Assembly (NCBI RefSeq): GCF_029626265.1
Contig: NZ_JARUBN010000001.1
Coordinates: forward strand, 1,674,001-1,738,000
Reading direction: 5' to 3'
DNA: 64,000 nucleotides
Origin: Micromonospora sp. WMMD1102
GTDB lineage: Bacteria > Actinomycetota > Actinomycetes > Mycobacteriales > Micromonosporaceae
Made by a program: the position numbers and the translations under genes
Notes under the pieces: model-generated
Seen by the model: the letters and a program-made list of their open reading frames with translations, nothing else
What the model was told of the DNA's origin: nothing
The model's database searches: none
Shown: positions 1 to 8,999 of the stretch, piece after piece
Layout: the number at the start of each line of letters is the position of its first letter
Position numbering within the stretch: the first letter of the stretch is position 1

Positions 1-1685
1 AGGTCCGGACGCTGCTGCTCACGCTCGGGATGGCCAGCACCACCCGGCGGACGACAAGCGGTATGGGCTCCGACATCTGGCAGGTTCGGCTGCGCAACAT
101 GGAGCACGCCCTGGCATTCGAGGAGGTGGTCGGCTTCATCGGAGAGCGCAAGGCTCGCCTGCTGGTCGTCGAGCCGACCCAGACCGGCAACCGGGACCGG
201 ATTCACCTGCCTGCCGGGCTCTGGGACCTGCTCGTGCCGGCCGGCCACGAACTGCGTGACGCGGTCACCCAGTCGATTCGCAAGACCGGCGGAGTGCCCC
301 GGGCAGTGGCGATGCGGCTCTTCGCCGAGACCGGTGACGACCGGCTCGGGCATGCGCTCGGCTACCTCTTCGAGACGGTCGCGGCAAACGAGGACGGCGG
401 AATCCAGCCGACGTACGACCTGTCGGTGCCGGAGAACGTCACCTACGTCGCCAGCGGCTTCGTCAGCCACAACACCATCGGGCTGATGATGGACTGCGAC
501 ACCACCGGGGTCGAGCCGGACCTCGCGCTCGTCAAGTTCAAGAAGCTGGTCGGCGGCGGCTCGATGCAGATCGTCAACCAGACCGTGCCGCGCGCCCTGC
601 GCAGCCTCGGCTACCCCGAGGAGCAGGTCGAGGCCATCGTCGAGCACATCTCCGAGCACGGCCACGTGGTCGACGCGCCGGGGCTGAAGCCGGAGCACTA
701 CGCCGTCTTCGACTGCGCGATGGGGCAGCGCTCGATCGCCCCGATGGGGCACGTCCGGATGATGGCGGCGGTGCAGCCGTTCATCTCCGGCGCGATCTCC
801 AAGACGGTCAACATGCCGGAGTCGGCGACCGTCGAGGAGGTCGAGGAGATCTACTTCGAGGGCTGGAAGCTCGGCCTCAAGGCGCTGGCGATCTATCGGG
901 ACAACTGCAAGGTCGGCCAGCCGCTCTCCGCCGCCAAGAAGGAGCCGGAGAAGGCGGTCGAGCCGGTCGCGGTGGAGAAGGCGGTCGAGAAGGTCGTCGA
1001 GTACCGGCCGGTGCGCAAGCGGCTGCCGAAGAAGCGGCCCTCCGAGACGGTCTCGTTCTCGGTCGGCGGTGCCGAGGGCTACCTCACCGCCTCGTCCTAC
1101 CCGGACGACGGCCTCGGCGAGGTCTTCCTGAAGATGTCGAAGCAGGGCTCCACGCTGGCCGGGGTGATGGACGCCTTCTCGGTGGCCATCTCGATCGGCC
1201 TGCAGTACGGCGTTCCGCTGGAGACGTACGTCAGCAAGTTCACGAACATGCGGTTCGAGCCGGCCGGGATGACCGACGACCCGGACATCCGGATGGCCGC
1301 CTCGGTGATGGACTACATCTTCCGCCGGCTGGCACTGGACTTCCTGCCCTACGAGCGCCGCGCCGAGCTGGGCATCTTCACGGCCAAGGAGCGGGCCGCG
1401 CAGCTGCGGGCCGAGGCCGAGGCGGAAGGCGCGGTGGACCTCGCCGCGATGGCCGCCTCGGCGCCGGTGGAGACCGCCAAGCCGGAGCCGGCGGCTGCGG
1501 AGCCGCCGGTCGCGGCGGCGCCGGACCGCTCGGCGGTGCAGGCCGGCTCCTCCACCGAACTGCTGGAGGCGGTACTCGGCACCGCGGCCGACGCCCCGCT
1601 CTGCTTCACCTGCGGCACCAAGATGCGGCCGGCCGGCAGTTGTTACGTCTGCGAGGGCTGCGGCTCGACCTCCGGTTGCAGCTGA
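1..1685 (+). CDS. nrdJ: Vitamin B12-dependent (class II) ribonucleotide reductase NrdJ, 3' part, with the C-terminal part of an intein
   Basis: The frame is open from base 3, so the 5' end lies outside the window. Bases up to 473 encode the end of an intein: a homing-endonuclease-like stretch, then a C-terminal splice block ending in Gly-Phe-Val-Ser-His-Asn at base 473. The C-extein resumes with Thr (base 474) in [12 protein letters not shown], a conserved NrdJ segment of the substrate-binding barrel. It continues through [17 protein letters not shown], a charged linker, a TSCPD-type domain (SFSVGG...[12 protein letters not shown]) and a Cys-rich tail (CFTCGTKM...CYVCEGCGS...GCS), which in class II enzymes carries the cysteines that re-reduce the active site. 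NrdJ reduces ribonucleotides to deoxyribonucleotides using adenosylcobalamin, without oxygen. After splicing the protein would be continuous. Confidence 0.95.
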   Translation, partial: VRTLLLTLGMASTTRRTTSGMGSDIWQVRLRNMEHALAFEEVVGFIGERKARLLVVEPTQTGNRDRIHLPAGLWDLLVPAGHELRDAVTQSIRKTGGVPRAVAMRLFAETGDDRLGHALGYLFETVAANEDGGIQPTYDLSVPENVTYVASGFVSHNTIGLMMDCDTTGVEPDLALVKFKKLVGGGSMQIVNQTVPRALRSLGYPEEQVEAIVEHISEHGHVVDAPGLKPEHYAVFDCAMGQRSIAPMGHVRMMAAVQPFISGAISKTVNMPESATVEEVEEIYFEGWKLGLKALAIYRDNCKVGQPLSAAKKEPEKAVEPVAVEKAVEKVVEYRPVRKRLPKKRPSETVSFSVGGAEGYLTASSYPDDGLGEVFLKMSKQGSTLAGVMDAFSVAISIGLQYGVPLETYVSKFTNMRFEPAGMTDDPDIRMAASVMDYIFRRLALDFLPYERRAELGIFTAKERAAQLRAEAEAEGAVDLAAMAASAPVETAKPEPAAAEPPVAAAPDRSAVQAGSSTELLEAVLGTAADAPLCFTCGTKMRPAGSCYVCEGCGSTSGCS

Positions 1686-1753
1686 TGTCGGACCGAACCG
1701 CCTCGGCCGCGAGAACCGGCCCGAGTTAGTCAGGACCGCAAATCGTTGCGACA

Positions 1754-1786
1754 GACGGGGAGCCGGCGCCGAGCCGGCTCCCCGTC
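1754..1786 (+). terminator. Rho-independent-type hairpin after nrdJ
   Basis: A perfect 14-bp GC-rich stem (1754-1767 pairs with 1773-1786) closes a 5-nt loop, 68 nt after the nrdJ stop. There is no T-run, as is usual for actinobacterial terminators. Confidence 0.75.
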
Positions 1787-1927
1787 CGGCCGTCGGGGAC
1801 CCGGTCGAATCCTCAAGGGTGCGACCGACGGGATCCCGACTGTTGACGGTCACGAGGTGAGCAGGGACACCTCCCGCCACACCCGATGTGGACGGACTGC
1901 TACCCGACCCGCTGCGATCATCGGGAC

Positions 1928-2863
1928 ATGACGATCGCCACCACGTATGCCGAGTTCGGCTCCCGCGAGGCGCGGGGCGTCTCGCCCGCCTACGAGCGGC
2001 TCTCCCTCGCGGTCGCCCGCGACGACGAACTGCTCGACCTGATCGGCACGCTGCCGCCGGCCAAGCAGCAGCCGAACCTGCTCTTCGGCGTCGTACGCCT
2101 GCTCGGCGGCCCGGTCGAGGACCCGGCGGCCTTCCACGACTACGTGCTGGAGAACTGGGCGGTGATCGCCGACGAGGTCGTCGACCGGGCCACCCAGACC
2201 AACGAGGCGGGCCGGTGCGCCCTGCTGCTGCCGGTACTCGCGCGCCTGCCGCAGCCGCTCGCGCTGCTGGAGGTCGGCGCCTCCGCCGGGCTCTGCCTCT
2301 ATCCGGACCGCTACGCCTACCGCTACGACGACCAGCCGCTCGGCGCCGGCGAGCCGGTGCTCGACTGCGCCCTCACCGGGACGGAGCCGCCGGCCCGGCT
2401 GCCCGAGGTGGTGTGGCGGGCCGGCCTGGACCTGAACCCGCTGGACGTGACCGTACCCGCCGACCTCGCCTGGCTGGACGCGACGATCTGGCCCGAGCAC
2501 GCGCACCGGCGGGCCCGGCTGCGGGCCGCGGCGGCGGTCGTGGCGGCCGACCCGCCACTGCTGGTCCGCGGCGACCTGGTGGACGACCTGCCGGCGCTCG
2601 CCGCGCAGGCGCCGGCCGGCGCGACCCTGGTGGTCTTCCACACCTCGGTGCTCTACCAGGTGCCGGCGCCGCGCCAGGCGGCCTTCGCCGAACTGGTACG
2701 CGGACTGCCCGGCCACTGGATCGCGAACGAGGCGCCGGAGGTGCTGCCGTACGACGGCCTGCCGGCGGAGCCGGGCGACGGGTTCCACAACGTGCTCGCA
2801 CTGGACGGCCGGCCACTGGCCTGGACCCGGGGACACGGACAGTCGATGGCCTGGTTCGGGTAG
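1928..2863 (+). CDS. DUF2332 family protein
   Basis: This 311-residue protein matches the DUF2332 family along its length. Recognisable stretches are SPAYERL near the N-terminus, TNEAGRCALLLPVL, LALLEVGASAGLCL (a Gly-rich loop resembling a methyltransferase motif I), VWRAGLDLNPLDV, WLDATIWPEH, and RGDLVDDLPALA followed by ATLVVFHTSVL. The family is uncharacterised; the Gly-rich loop followed by an acidic position makes a Rossmann/SAM-binding fold plausible, but this is inference. ATG 1928 is chosen because the family normally begins just before the EARG...SPAYERL segment. No Shine-Dalgarno is present. The stop codon lies inside a 20-bp tandem repeat. Confidence 0.85.
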   Translation: MTIATTYAEFGSREARGVSPAYERLSLAVARDDELLDLIGTLPPAKQQPNLLFGVVRLLGGPVEDPAAFHDYVLENWAVIADEVVDRATQTNEAGRCALLLPVLARLPQPLALLEVGASAGLCLYPDRYAYRYDDQPLGAGEPVLDCALTGTEPPARLPEVVWRAGLDLNPLDVTVPADLAWLDATIWPEHAHRRARLRAAAAVVAADPPLLVRGDLVDDLPALAAQAPAGATLVVFHTSVLYQVPAPRQAAFAELVRGLPGHWIANEAPEVLPYDGLPAEPGDGFHNVLALDGRPLAWTRGHGQSMAWFG

Positions 2864-2935
2864 CCCCTGTGGCTGCCGGGTAGCCCCTGCGGCTGCCGGG
2901 TAGCCCCTGCGGCTGCCGGATAGCCGCGGCTGCCG
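2859..2935. repeat. 20-bp tandem repeat, 3 copies plus a degenerate fourth
   Basis: The unit GGTAGCCCCTGYGGCTGCCG is repeated at 2859, 2879 and 2899, with a shortened fourth copy to 2935. The first copy contains the TAG stop codon of the DUF2332 gene, so the array sits exactly on the 3' end of that gene and fills the gap to the next one. Confidence 0.85.
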
Positions 2936-2973
2936 GTGGGAGCCGTCGGTCCGGGTGTCGTAGGGTCGACGCG

Positions 2974-3258
2974 ATGGACGGGGTGGAGGAGCAGACCGGC
3001 GGGCGGCGGCTGCCGTTGGCGCCTCGGCCTCTCGACCAGCCGCATCCGTCCCGGCTTTCGTCGACGCATCCGGACCGGGCGCGGATCCTGGCGGCTCACA
3101 CCGCCGCGCTCGCGGCCGGCGAGGCCGGCTACCGGGACCCGGCCACCGGGCTGTTCGTGCTCACCGCCGGTTTCCTGGCCCGGCGTGGCACCTGCTGCGG
3201 ACGCGGCTGCCGGCACTGCCCGTACCTGGACGACCCGGCATCCCCCACGACCGGCTGA
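2974..3258 (+). CDS. DUF5522 family Cys-rich protein
   Basis: This 94-residue protein ends in GTCCGRGCRHCPYLD, the CC-x3-C-x2-CP signature of the small DUF5522 family, preceded by YRDPATGLFVLTAGFLARRG. The four cysteines suggest metal or Fe-S binding, but the function is unknown. The start is supported by a TAGGGT hexamer (2961-2966) ending 7 nt before the ATG, the arrangement expected of a leaderless transcript. Confidence 0.85.
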   Translation: MDGVEEQTGGRRLPLAPRPLDQPHPSRLSSTHPDRARILAAHTAALAAGEAGYRDPATGLFVLTAGFLARRGTCCGRGCRHCPYLDDPASPTTG

Positions 3259-3406
3259 GCCAGCGCGGGGCACCAGCCGGGTCTGCTGTCCGGGCGCGAC
3301 CGCGGCGCGCCAGGTGGCGGGCGCGGGCTTTCGTCGGGAGCGTCGAACCCGTACGGTGTCCGACGGACTTCCCGGCGGTCGAGCCGGGTGGGGCGGGAGG
3401 TGCGAG

Positions 3407-3955
3407 GTGCGCGGACGACTCTGCCTGATCGGCGCCGGCCTGCTGGTGCTCGCCGGCTGCGCCGAGGAGGTCGACGCGCCGCAGCCGGTCGGGCCGGCCC
3501 CGAAGGTGGTCCGGTTGCCGGCGTCGGCTGCCGGCGGTGCCTGCCAGTTGCTGGAATATCCGGCGGTCGAGGAGGCCATCGGCACCCGGTTCGAGGTGGC
3601 GGCGGCGAGCCGGCACGGCAAGACCGACACCTGCGTTCTGCGTGGCGAGGCGGAGGCCCGGCCCGAACTCGCGCTCTCGGTGACGCCGACCACGGCCGAC
3701 GCCGCGATCTTCGCCGACGAGGTGGTGCCGAGCGGCGGCAAGACCGTCAAGGGGTTGGGCAAGGCCGCCTACCGCAGCACGACCGCCCCGGCGAAGAGCG
3801 CCGGAAGCGCGATCGAGGTGGGCTGGCTTACCGGCAACGGCCGGCTGGTCAGCCTCCGCTTCACCTTCCCGGCCGGGCAGGAGCAGGCCGAGGCTGACGC
3901 CCTCGCACCTAAGATGATCAACCTGGCGAAGAAGATCGACACCAGTAGTCGCTGA
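3407..3955 (+). CDS. Secreted lipoprotein of unknown function
   Basis: The product has 182 residues. GTG 3407 follows a GGGAGG Shine-Dalgarno (3395-3400) by 6-7 nt and gives a short N-terminus (VRGR) plus a hydrophobic segment ending in the lipobox LAGC, with Cys at about residue 17. The mature part has two further cysteines (GACQLLEY and DTCVLRGE) that could form a disulfide, and an alternating pattern like DUF3558-type actinobacterial lipoproteins (a weak family assignment). Longer upstream starts in this frame would bury the signal peptide and are rejected. Confidence 0.8.
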   Translation: MRGRLCLIGAGLLVLAGCAEEVDAPQPVGPAPKVVRLPASAAGGACQLLEYPAVEEAIGTRFEVAAASRHGKTDTCVLRGEAEARPELALSVTPTTADAAIFADEVVPSGGKTVKGLGKAAYRSTTAPAKSAGSAIEVGWLTGNGRLVSLRFTFPAGQEQAEADALAPKMINLAKKIDTSSR

Positions 3956-3978
3956 GGGCCGCCGGTGTCAGGTGACGG

Positions 3979-4665
3979 TCAGTGCGCGGCGACGAAGACC
4001 CGGGACGCGACCTCCCGGGGCAGGCGTACCTTGTCGCCGGAGCGGTCGATGGTCACCCCGTCCCGCTCCTGGGCCACGGTCACCATCGCGCCCGGGTCGA
4101 CCCCGGCGGCGTGCAACTGCCGCAGTACGTCGCCGTCCTTCTGGACGCTCTCGCAGATCCGCCGGACCACCACCGGGCCGCTCAGCCCGGGGAAGGCGAG
4201 GTTCCGCTCACCCTCGGTGACCGTTTCGACCGTGACGTCCGGGTTGGTGCTGAACGCCTCCAACCCCGGGATCGGGTTGCCGTACGGCGACCGGGTCGGG
4301 CGGTCGAGCAGCTCGTAGACCTTCTTCTCCACCGAGTCACTCATCACGTGCTCCCAGCGGCAGGCCTCGTCGTGGGCCTCCTCGTAGGGCATCCCGATCA
4401 CGTTGACGAGCAGCAGTTCGGCGAGCCGGTGCTTGCGCATCACGGAGATCGCCTGCGTCCGGCCGAGCGCGGTGAGCTGGAGGTGACGATCGTCCTCGAC
4501 GGTCAGCAGGCCGTCGCGCTCCATCCGGGCCACGGTCTGACTGACGGTGGGACCACTCTGGCGCAGCCGCTCGGCGATCCGGGCACGCAGCGGCGGCACC
4601 CCCTCCTCTTCCAGCTCGAGGATGGTGCGCAGGTACATCTCGGTGGTGTCGACTAGGTCGTTCAC
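3979..4665 (-). CDS. ideR: DtxR/IdeR family metal-dependent transcriptional regulator
   Basis: A 228-residue protein, close to M. tuberculosis IdeR (230). It begins VNDLVDTTEMYLRTI like IdeR/DtxR, followed by a winged HTH (ARIAERL...SGPTVSQTVARMERDGLL), the metal-binding dimerisation region with CRWEHVMSD (Cys-x2-Glu-His) and a C-terminal SH3-like domain. In iron-replete cells such proteins bind Fe(II) and repress siderophore and iron-uptake genes. GTG 4665 is preferred over upstream starts because a GGGAGGA sequence lies about 8 nt before it and the family start matches. IdeR rather than MntR is inferred from full length with the SH3 domain and from location near sigB, as in mycobacteria. 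Confidence 0.93.
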   Translation of the reverse strand: MNDLVDTTEMYLRTILELEEEGVPPLRARIAERLRQSGPTVSQTVARMERDGLLTVEDDRHLQLTALGRTQAISVMRKHRLAELLLVNVIGMPYEEAHDEACRWEHVMSDSVEKKVYELLDRPTRSPYGNPIPGLEAFSTNPDVTVETVTEGERNLAFPGLSGPVVVRRICESVQKDGDVLRQLHAAGVDPGAMVTVAQERDGVTIDRSGDKVRLPREVASRVFVAAH

Positions 4666-4761
4666 GTCAGTGGTCCTCCCGGTCACGATGGTACCTCGGG
4701 ACACCGATATTCAGTGCCGCCGAGCCGGCGGTTGTGTACCGGATGGTGTTGACTGGAGGCC

Positions 4762-5634
4762 GTGTCCGTACCGGATGACCTTCTCGTTGACCCGACCGGG
4801 CTCGCCGCCGCACTGGCCTCGGCCGAGCCGCCGATCGTACTCGACGTCCGCTGGCGGCTCGTCGGGCCGCCCGGCCGCACCGACTACCTGGCCGGGCACC
4901 TGCCCGGCGCGGTCTTCGTCGACCTGGACACCGAGCTGTCCGGGCCGCCCGGCGAGGGCGGCCGGCACCCGCTGCCGGACCCGGCGGCGTTGCAACGGGT
5001 ACTCCGTGCCGCCGGCGTCCGGACCGGCGGGCCGGTGGTGGTCTACGACGGCGGCGACGGGATGGCGGCGGCCCGGGCCTGGTGGACGCTGCGCTGGGCC
5101 GGACACGCCGAGGTCCGGGTACTCGAGGGGGGCTTCCCGGCCTGGACGGCGGCCGGGCTGCCGGTCAGCACCGAGCCTTCGTCGTCGCGGCCGGGGGATG
5201 TGACGGTGCGTCCCGGCGGCATGCCGGTGCTGGACGCCGGCTCGGCGGCCGAGGTGGCGGCGGACGGGGTGCTGGTCGACGTGCGGGCGGCGGCCCGCTA
5301 CCAGGGCGAGACCGAGCCGGTCGACCCGGTCGCCGGGCACATTCCCGGCGCGGTGAACGTGCCGGCCACCGAGTACGTCGGCGCGGACGGCCGGCTCCCC
5401 GCCGCCGAGGCGCTACGGGCCCGGTTCGCCGCGGCGGGCGTCCGGCCCGGGCTACGGGTCGGCGCGTACTGCGGATCCGGGGTGACCGCCGCACAGGCGG
5501 TACTCGCCCTGCACCGGGCCGGTTGTCCCGGGGCGGCCCTCTACGTCGGCTCCTGGAGCAACTGGATCACCGATCCCGGCCGGCCGGTCGCGCTCGGCGC
5601 CGATCCGGGCGACCCGCCCCCCGCCGAGCGGTAG
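4762..5634 (+). CDS. Two-domain sulfurtransferase (rhodanese / 3-mercaptopyruvate sulfurtransferase type)
   Basis: A 290-residue tandem rhodanese protein. The N-terminal domain (LDVRWRL...GHLPGAVFVDLDTEL...VVYDGGDGMAAARAWW) has Asp where the catalytic Cys would be, so it is the inactive domain. The C-terminal domain carries the active loop GAYCGSGVTAAQ, with Cys at about residue 237. The CGSGVT loop resembles mercaptopyruvate sulfurtransferases more than thiosulfate-specific ones. It would form a Cys persulfide and pass sulfur to acceptors such as cyanide or thiols. GTG 4762 has a GGAGG only 2 nt upstream, which is close; no better in-frame start exists. Confidence 0.9.
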   Translation: MSVPDDLLVDPTGLAAALASAEPPIVLDVRWRLVGPPGRTDYLAGHLPGAVFVDLDTELSGPPGEGGRHPLPDPAALQRVLRAAGVRTGGPVVVYDGGDGMAAARAWWTLRWAGHAEVRVLEGGFPAWTAAGLPVSTEPSSSRPGDVTVRPGGMPVLDAGSAAEVAADGVLVDVRAAARYQGETEPVDPVAGHIPGAVNVPATEYVGADGRLPAAEALRARFAAAGVRPGLRVGAYCGSGVTAAQAVLALHRAGCPGAALYVGSWSNWITDPGRPVALGADPGDPPPAER

Positions 5635-5715
5635 CCGGGCTGGTCTGGCGGTCGTGCTGGCGGCGCGCGGCGCTCCGGTACGCGATCACGGCTGGTCGCC
5701 GCGCGCCGTGCGACG

Positions 5716-6906
5716 ATGAACGACATGTCGGACGACACGGTGGTGGTCTGGGACGAGAGTCTGCTGGCGTACGACCTGGGCGACCATCCGCTCGATCCGG
5801 TACGGGTGGAACTGACCATGGCACTGGCCCGGGAACTCGGCGTGCTGGACCGCCCCGGCGTACGCCTGGTCGCACCATCCCCGGCCGACGACGCGGCCCT
5901 GGCCCGGGTGCACCGGCCGGACTACCTCGACGCGGTACGGGCGGCGCCGAGCGACCCGCTCTTCTCCGGGTACGGCCTCGGCACGCCGGACAATCCGATC
6001 TTCGACGGGATGCACGAGGCGAGTGCCCTGGTGGCCGGCGCGAGCCTGGCGGCGGCCGAGGCGGTCTGGCGGGGTGAGGCCCGGCGGGCGGTGAACGTGG
6101 CCGGTGGGCTGCACCACGCGATGCCGAGCCGGGCTGCCGGGTTCTGTGTCTACAACGACCCGGCGGTGGCCATCGCCCGGCTGCTCGACCTCGGCGCCGA
6201 GCGGGTGGCCTACGTGGATGTCGACGTGCACCACGGTGACGGCGTGCAGGAGGTCTTCTACGCCGATCCCCGGGTGTTGACGGTGAGCCTGCACGAGACG
6301 CCGCTGGCCCTCTTTCCGGGTACGGGCTTCTCCGACGAGACCGGGGGGCCGGGCGCCGAGGGCAGCGCGGTCAACCTGCCACTGCCGCCCGGCACCGGTG
6401 ACGCGGGTTGGCTGCGCGGCTTCCACGCCACCGTCCCGGCGCTGCTGCGCGCGTTCCGGCCGCAGATCCTGGTCACCCAGTGTGGCGCGGACAGCCACCG
6501 GCTCGATCCGTTGGCGGACCTGCGGCTGAGCGTGGACGGGCAGCGGGCGAGCTATCTGGCGTTGCGGGCGCTGGCCGACGAGCTCTGCGAGGGCCGTTGG
6601 GTGGCCACCGGCGGCGGCGGTTACGCGCTGGTCGAGGTGGTACCCCGGGCCTGGACGCACCTGCTCGCGGTGGCCACCGGCGAGCCGGTCGCGCCGGACG
6701 CGCTCACTCCGCCGGCCTGGCGGGCGCTGGCCAAGGACCGTCGTCCGGAGCGTGAGGTGCCGCTGCGGATGACCGACGAGGCGGACGGCTCGTACGAGCC
6801 GTGGCAGCCGAGCGGCGAGCCGGACGCGGTTGACCGGGCGATCATGGCGACCCGCAAGGCGGTCTTCCCGCTGCTCGGCCTCGACCCGCAGGATCCGGCG
6901 CTCTGA
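5716..6906 (+). CDS. acuC: Acetoin utilization AcuC-like histone-deacetylase-fold amidohydrolase
   Basis: This 396-residue protein has the class I/II HDAC fold. Visible motifs are VHRPDYLDAV, NVAGGLHHAMPSRAAGFCVYND with the His-His pair, AYVDVDVHHGDGVQEVFY (zinc ligands Asp/His), FPGTGFSDETGG, QCGADSH (Asp ligand) and the C-terminal GGGGYALVEVVPRAW. AcuC-type proteins deacetylate acetyl-lysine on acetyl-CoA synthetase-like enzymes in Bacillus and several actinobacteria; no acetyltransferase or synthetase partner lies next to it here. ATG 5725 is an alternative start three codons downstream. Confidence 0.93.
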   Translation: MNDMSDDTVVVWDESLLAYDLGDHPLDPVRVELTMALARELGVLDRPGVRLVAPSPADDAALARVHRPDYLDAVRAAPSDPLFSGYGLGTPDNPIFDGMHEASALVAGASLAAAEAVWRGEARRAVNVAGGLHHAMPSRAAGFCVYNDPAVAIARLLDLGAERVAYVDVDVHHGDGVQEVFYADPRVLTVSLHETPLALFPGTGFSDETGGPGAEGSAVNLPLPPGTGDAGWLRGFHATVPALLRAFRPQILVTQCGADSHRLDPLADLRLSVDGQRASYLALRALADELCEGRWVATGGGGYALVEVVPRAWTHLLAVATGEPVAPDALTPPAWRALAKDRRPEREVPLRMTDEADGSYEPWQPSGEPDAVDRAIMATRKAVFPLLGLDPQDPAL

Positions 6907-6991
6907 GCCGGCAGGCGGGGCCGGGACAGTCGACGGAACCCTCCGGAGGCTGTCGCAAAACTGTCTCGAATCCGTCTTGAAAGCTGTCTCG

Positions 6992-7879
6992 TTATGACTC
7001 GGGCCGGGTCGGGTCGGCGGCCCGCAGGTGCCGGTAGAGGGTGGCCCGGGAGACGCCCAGCCCGGCCGCGATCTGGTCCACGGTGTACAGCCCGGCGTCG
7101 TGCATCGCGCGGGCCGTGCGTACCTGTTCGGGGTCGAGGCCGGGTGGCCGTCCCGCCCGCCGCCGCCGTCCCGGCCGGACCCGCTCCGGACCGGCCGCCC
7201 GGCCCGCCGGGCCGCTCTCCCGGCCCTCGGTCGGGCCCTCCCGCCGGTCGTCCGTAGGGCCGTCGGGAAGGGCCGGTTCGCTCCGTGCGGTCGGCTGGGC
7301 CGGGCGCGGCAAACCCCCGCCGGGCGGTGGCGCCGGCTCGGCGAGGAGCCGGACCGCCCCGTCGAGCAGCGCGGCCCGCAGTTCCTCGTCCGGTACGTCG
7401 GCGAAGAACACGATCGGGTCGCCGAGCATCCCGGTCGCCTGGATGGCCCGGATCCGTTCCGCCCGGGTCGCACCCGGCCCGGCGACCAGGTCGTACGCCC
7501 GGGTGGCGAGGCGCATGATCCGGGCGTACGTGGTGCCCCGGGCGAGCAGGGTCATGTCGTGGTAGAGCGTCCCCAGCGGGCGGCGGTGCCGTAGCAGGGT
7601 GTCGAGCCAGCCCTCCAGCACCGCCCAGCGGGCCGCCGGCCAGGGCAGCCGGGCCGCCCGGTCCAGCGCCGCCTCCAGGTCGGAGACGAGGGGCTCGGCC
7701 AGGGCCACCAGCAGGTGTTCCTTGCTGGGGAAGTGGTAGAGGATGCCCGCCTTGGTCAGGCCCAGCCGGTCGGCGATCTGCCGCAGCGAGGTGCGCTGGT
7801 AGCCCTGTGCGCCGAACAGGTCCAGGGCGGTTCGCAGGATCCGGCTCCGGGTGTCTGGCACGGGCGGCGGACGGTCCAT
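6992..7879 (-). CDS. TetR family regulator carrying an extra C-terminal resolvase-type HTH
   Basis: The 295-residue product starts with a TetR HTH (RSRILRTALDLFGAQGYQ...DRLGLTKAGILYHFPSKEHLL, residues about 8-55) and a TetR effector domain to about residue 190. A Pro/Gly/Arg-rich linker (about 195-245) leads to a second DNA-binding module: RRAGRPPGLDPEQV...AAGLGVSRATLYRHLRAA, which matches the C-terminal HTH of Hin/Tn3 resolvases. Two HTHs at opposite ends are unusual for TetR proteins. The start is supported by a TACGCT hexamer (7886-7891) 6 nt upstream (leaderless). It is divergent from an ABC exporter it probably controls. Confidence 0.88.
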   Translation of the reverse strand: MDRPPPVPDTRSRILRTALDLFGAQGYQRTSLRQIADRLGLTKAGILYHFPSKEHLLVALAEPLVSDLEAALDRAARLPWPAARWAVLEGWLDTLLRHRRPLGTLYHDMTLLARGTTYARIMRLATRAYDLVAGPGATRAERIRAIQATGMLGDPIVFFADVPDEELRAALLDGAVRLLAEPAPPPGGGLPRPAQPTARSEPALPDGPTDDRREGPTEGRESGPAGRAAGPERVRPGRRRRAGRPPGLDPEQVRTARAMHDAGLYTVDQIAAGLGVSRATLYRHLRAADPTRPES

Positions 7880-7897
7880 CCGGCCAGCGTACCGGCC

Positions 7898-7946
7898 ACT
7901 GACCGATGACCAGGCATCTGTGACCGTCGTCCTACCATCGGTCAGT
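7898..7946. promoter_or_regulatory. Inverted-repeat operator in the TetR / ABC exporter intergenic region
   Basis: ACTGACCGATG (7898-7908) is the exact reverse complement of CATCGGTCAGT (7936-7946), with 27 nt between the arms. The left arm lies just upstream of the TetR gene's -10 (7886-7891). This is the expected position for an autoregulatory operator that also controls the divergent transporter. Binding by this TetR is inference. Confidence 0.6.
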
Positions 7947-8072
7947 ACACTGAGGCCGAGACAACCTTCCGGACCGTCGGTGGTCGGACACGCTGGGCGG
8001 ACCACCGCCGGGCACCGGTCCACGGGTCATTCGACAACTGACAACGCAATCGGCGACTAGCAAGGGAGGGTC

Positions 8073-8999
8073 ATGACCGCGATCTCGGTGGCCGGCCTGG
8101 TGAAGACTTTCGGGACCACCCGCGCCCTGGACGAGCTGGACCTGACCGTCCGGTCCGGCGAGGTGCACGGATTCCTCGGGCCGAACGGTGCCGGCAAGTC
8201 CACCACCATCCGGATCCTGCTCGGCCTGCTCCGCAAGGACGCGGGCAAGGTCGGCGTACTCGGCGGTGATCCCTGGCGGGACGCCGTGTCGCTGCACCGC
8301 CGGCTGGCGTACGTGCCCGGCGACGTCAACCTCTGGCCCAACCTCTCCGGCGGCGAGGCGATCGACCTCTTCGGCGCGCTGCGCGGCGGCCTGGACCGGG
8401 CCCGCCGGGACGAGCTGTTGCAGCGCTTCGACCTGGACCCGACCAAGAAGTGCCGGACCTACTCCAAGGGCAACCGGCAGAAGGTGGCGATCGTGGCCGC
8501 GTTCGCCTCCGACGTGGAACTGCTGATCCTCGACGAGCCGACCTCGGGGCTGGACCCGTTGATGGAGGCGGTGTTCCGCGAGTACGTCGCCGGACTGCGC
8601 GACGCGGGCAGGACCGTGCTGCTCTCCAGCCACGTGATGTCCGAGGTGGAGGCGCTCTGCGACCGGGTCAGCATCATCCGGGCCGGCCGTACCGTCGAGT
8701 CCGGCACCCTGGCCGAACTGCGGCACCTGACCCGGACCCCGATGACGGTGCAGACCGAGCGCCCGGTGGACGGCCTCGCCGACCTCGCCGGGGTGCACGA
8801 GGTGACCGTCTCCGGCGACACCACCCGGTTCGAGGTCGAGGCCGGCACGCTCGACCCGGTGCTGGCCCACCTGGCCCGGTTCGGGGTACGGGCCCTGACC
8901 AGTACGCCGCCGACGCTCGAGGAGCTGTTCATGCGGCACTACGGCGACGGCGATGCGGCCACCACCGCGCGGCCTGCGGTGCCGGCGGCAGCCCGATGA
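8073..8999 (+). CDS. ABC transporter ATP-binding protein (drug/polyketide exporter type)
   Basis: A 308-residue ABC ATPase with Walker [10 protein letters not shown] (about 38-46), Q-loop region, Walker [14 protein letters not shown] and H-loop [13 protein letters not shown]. The signature is YSKGNRQK instead of LSGGQ, a variant seen in some antibiotic exporters. The C-terminal extension after about residue 215 is typical of the DrrA-like group. A GGGAGG Shine-Dalgarno lies 5 nt before the ATG. Its stop overlaps the permease start (ATGA), so the two are translationally coupled. Divergent from the TetR gene; likely repressed by it and induced by a toxic ligand (inference). Confidence 0.92.
   Translation: MTAISVAGLVKTFGTTRALDELDLTVRSGEVHGFLGPNGAGKSTTIRILLGLLRKDAGKVGVLGGDPWRDAVSLHRRLAYVPGDVNLWPNLSGGEAIDLFGALRGGLDRARRDELLQRFDLDPTKKCRTYSKGNRQKVAIVAAFASDVELLILDEPTSGLDPLMEAVFREYVAGLRDAGRTVLLSSHVMSEVEALCDRVSIIRAGRTVESGTLAELRHLTRTPMTVQTERPVDGLADLAGVHEVTVSGDTTRFEVEAGTLDPVLAHLARFGVRALTSTPPTLEELFMRHYGDGDAATTARPAVPAAAR

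Noticed and set aside
1790..1825. GGTCGAATCC resembling a tRNA T-loop
   Set aside because: No acceptor, anticodon or D arms can be folded around it.
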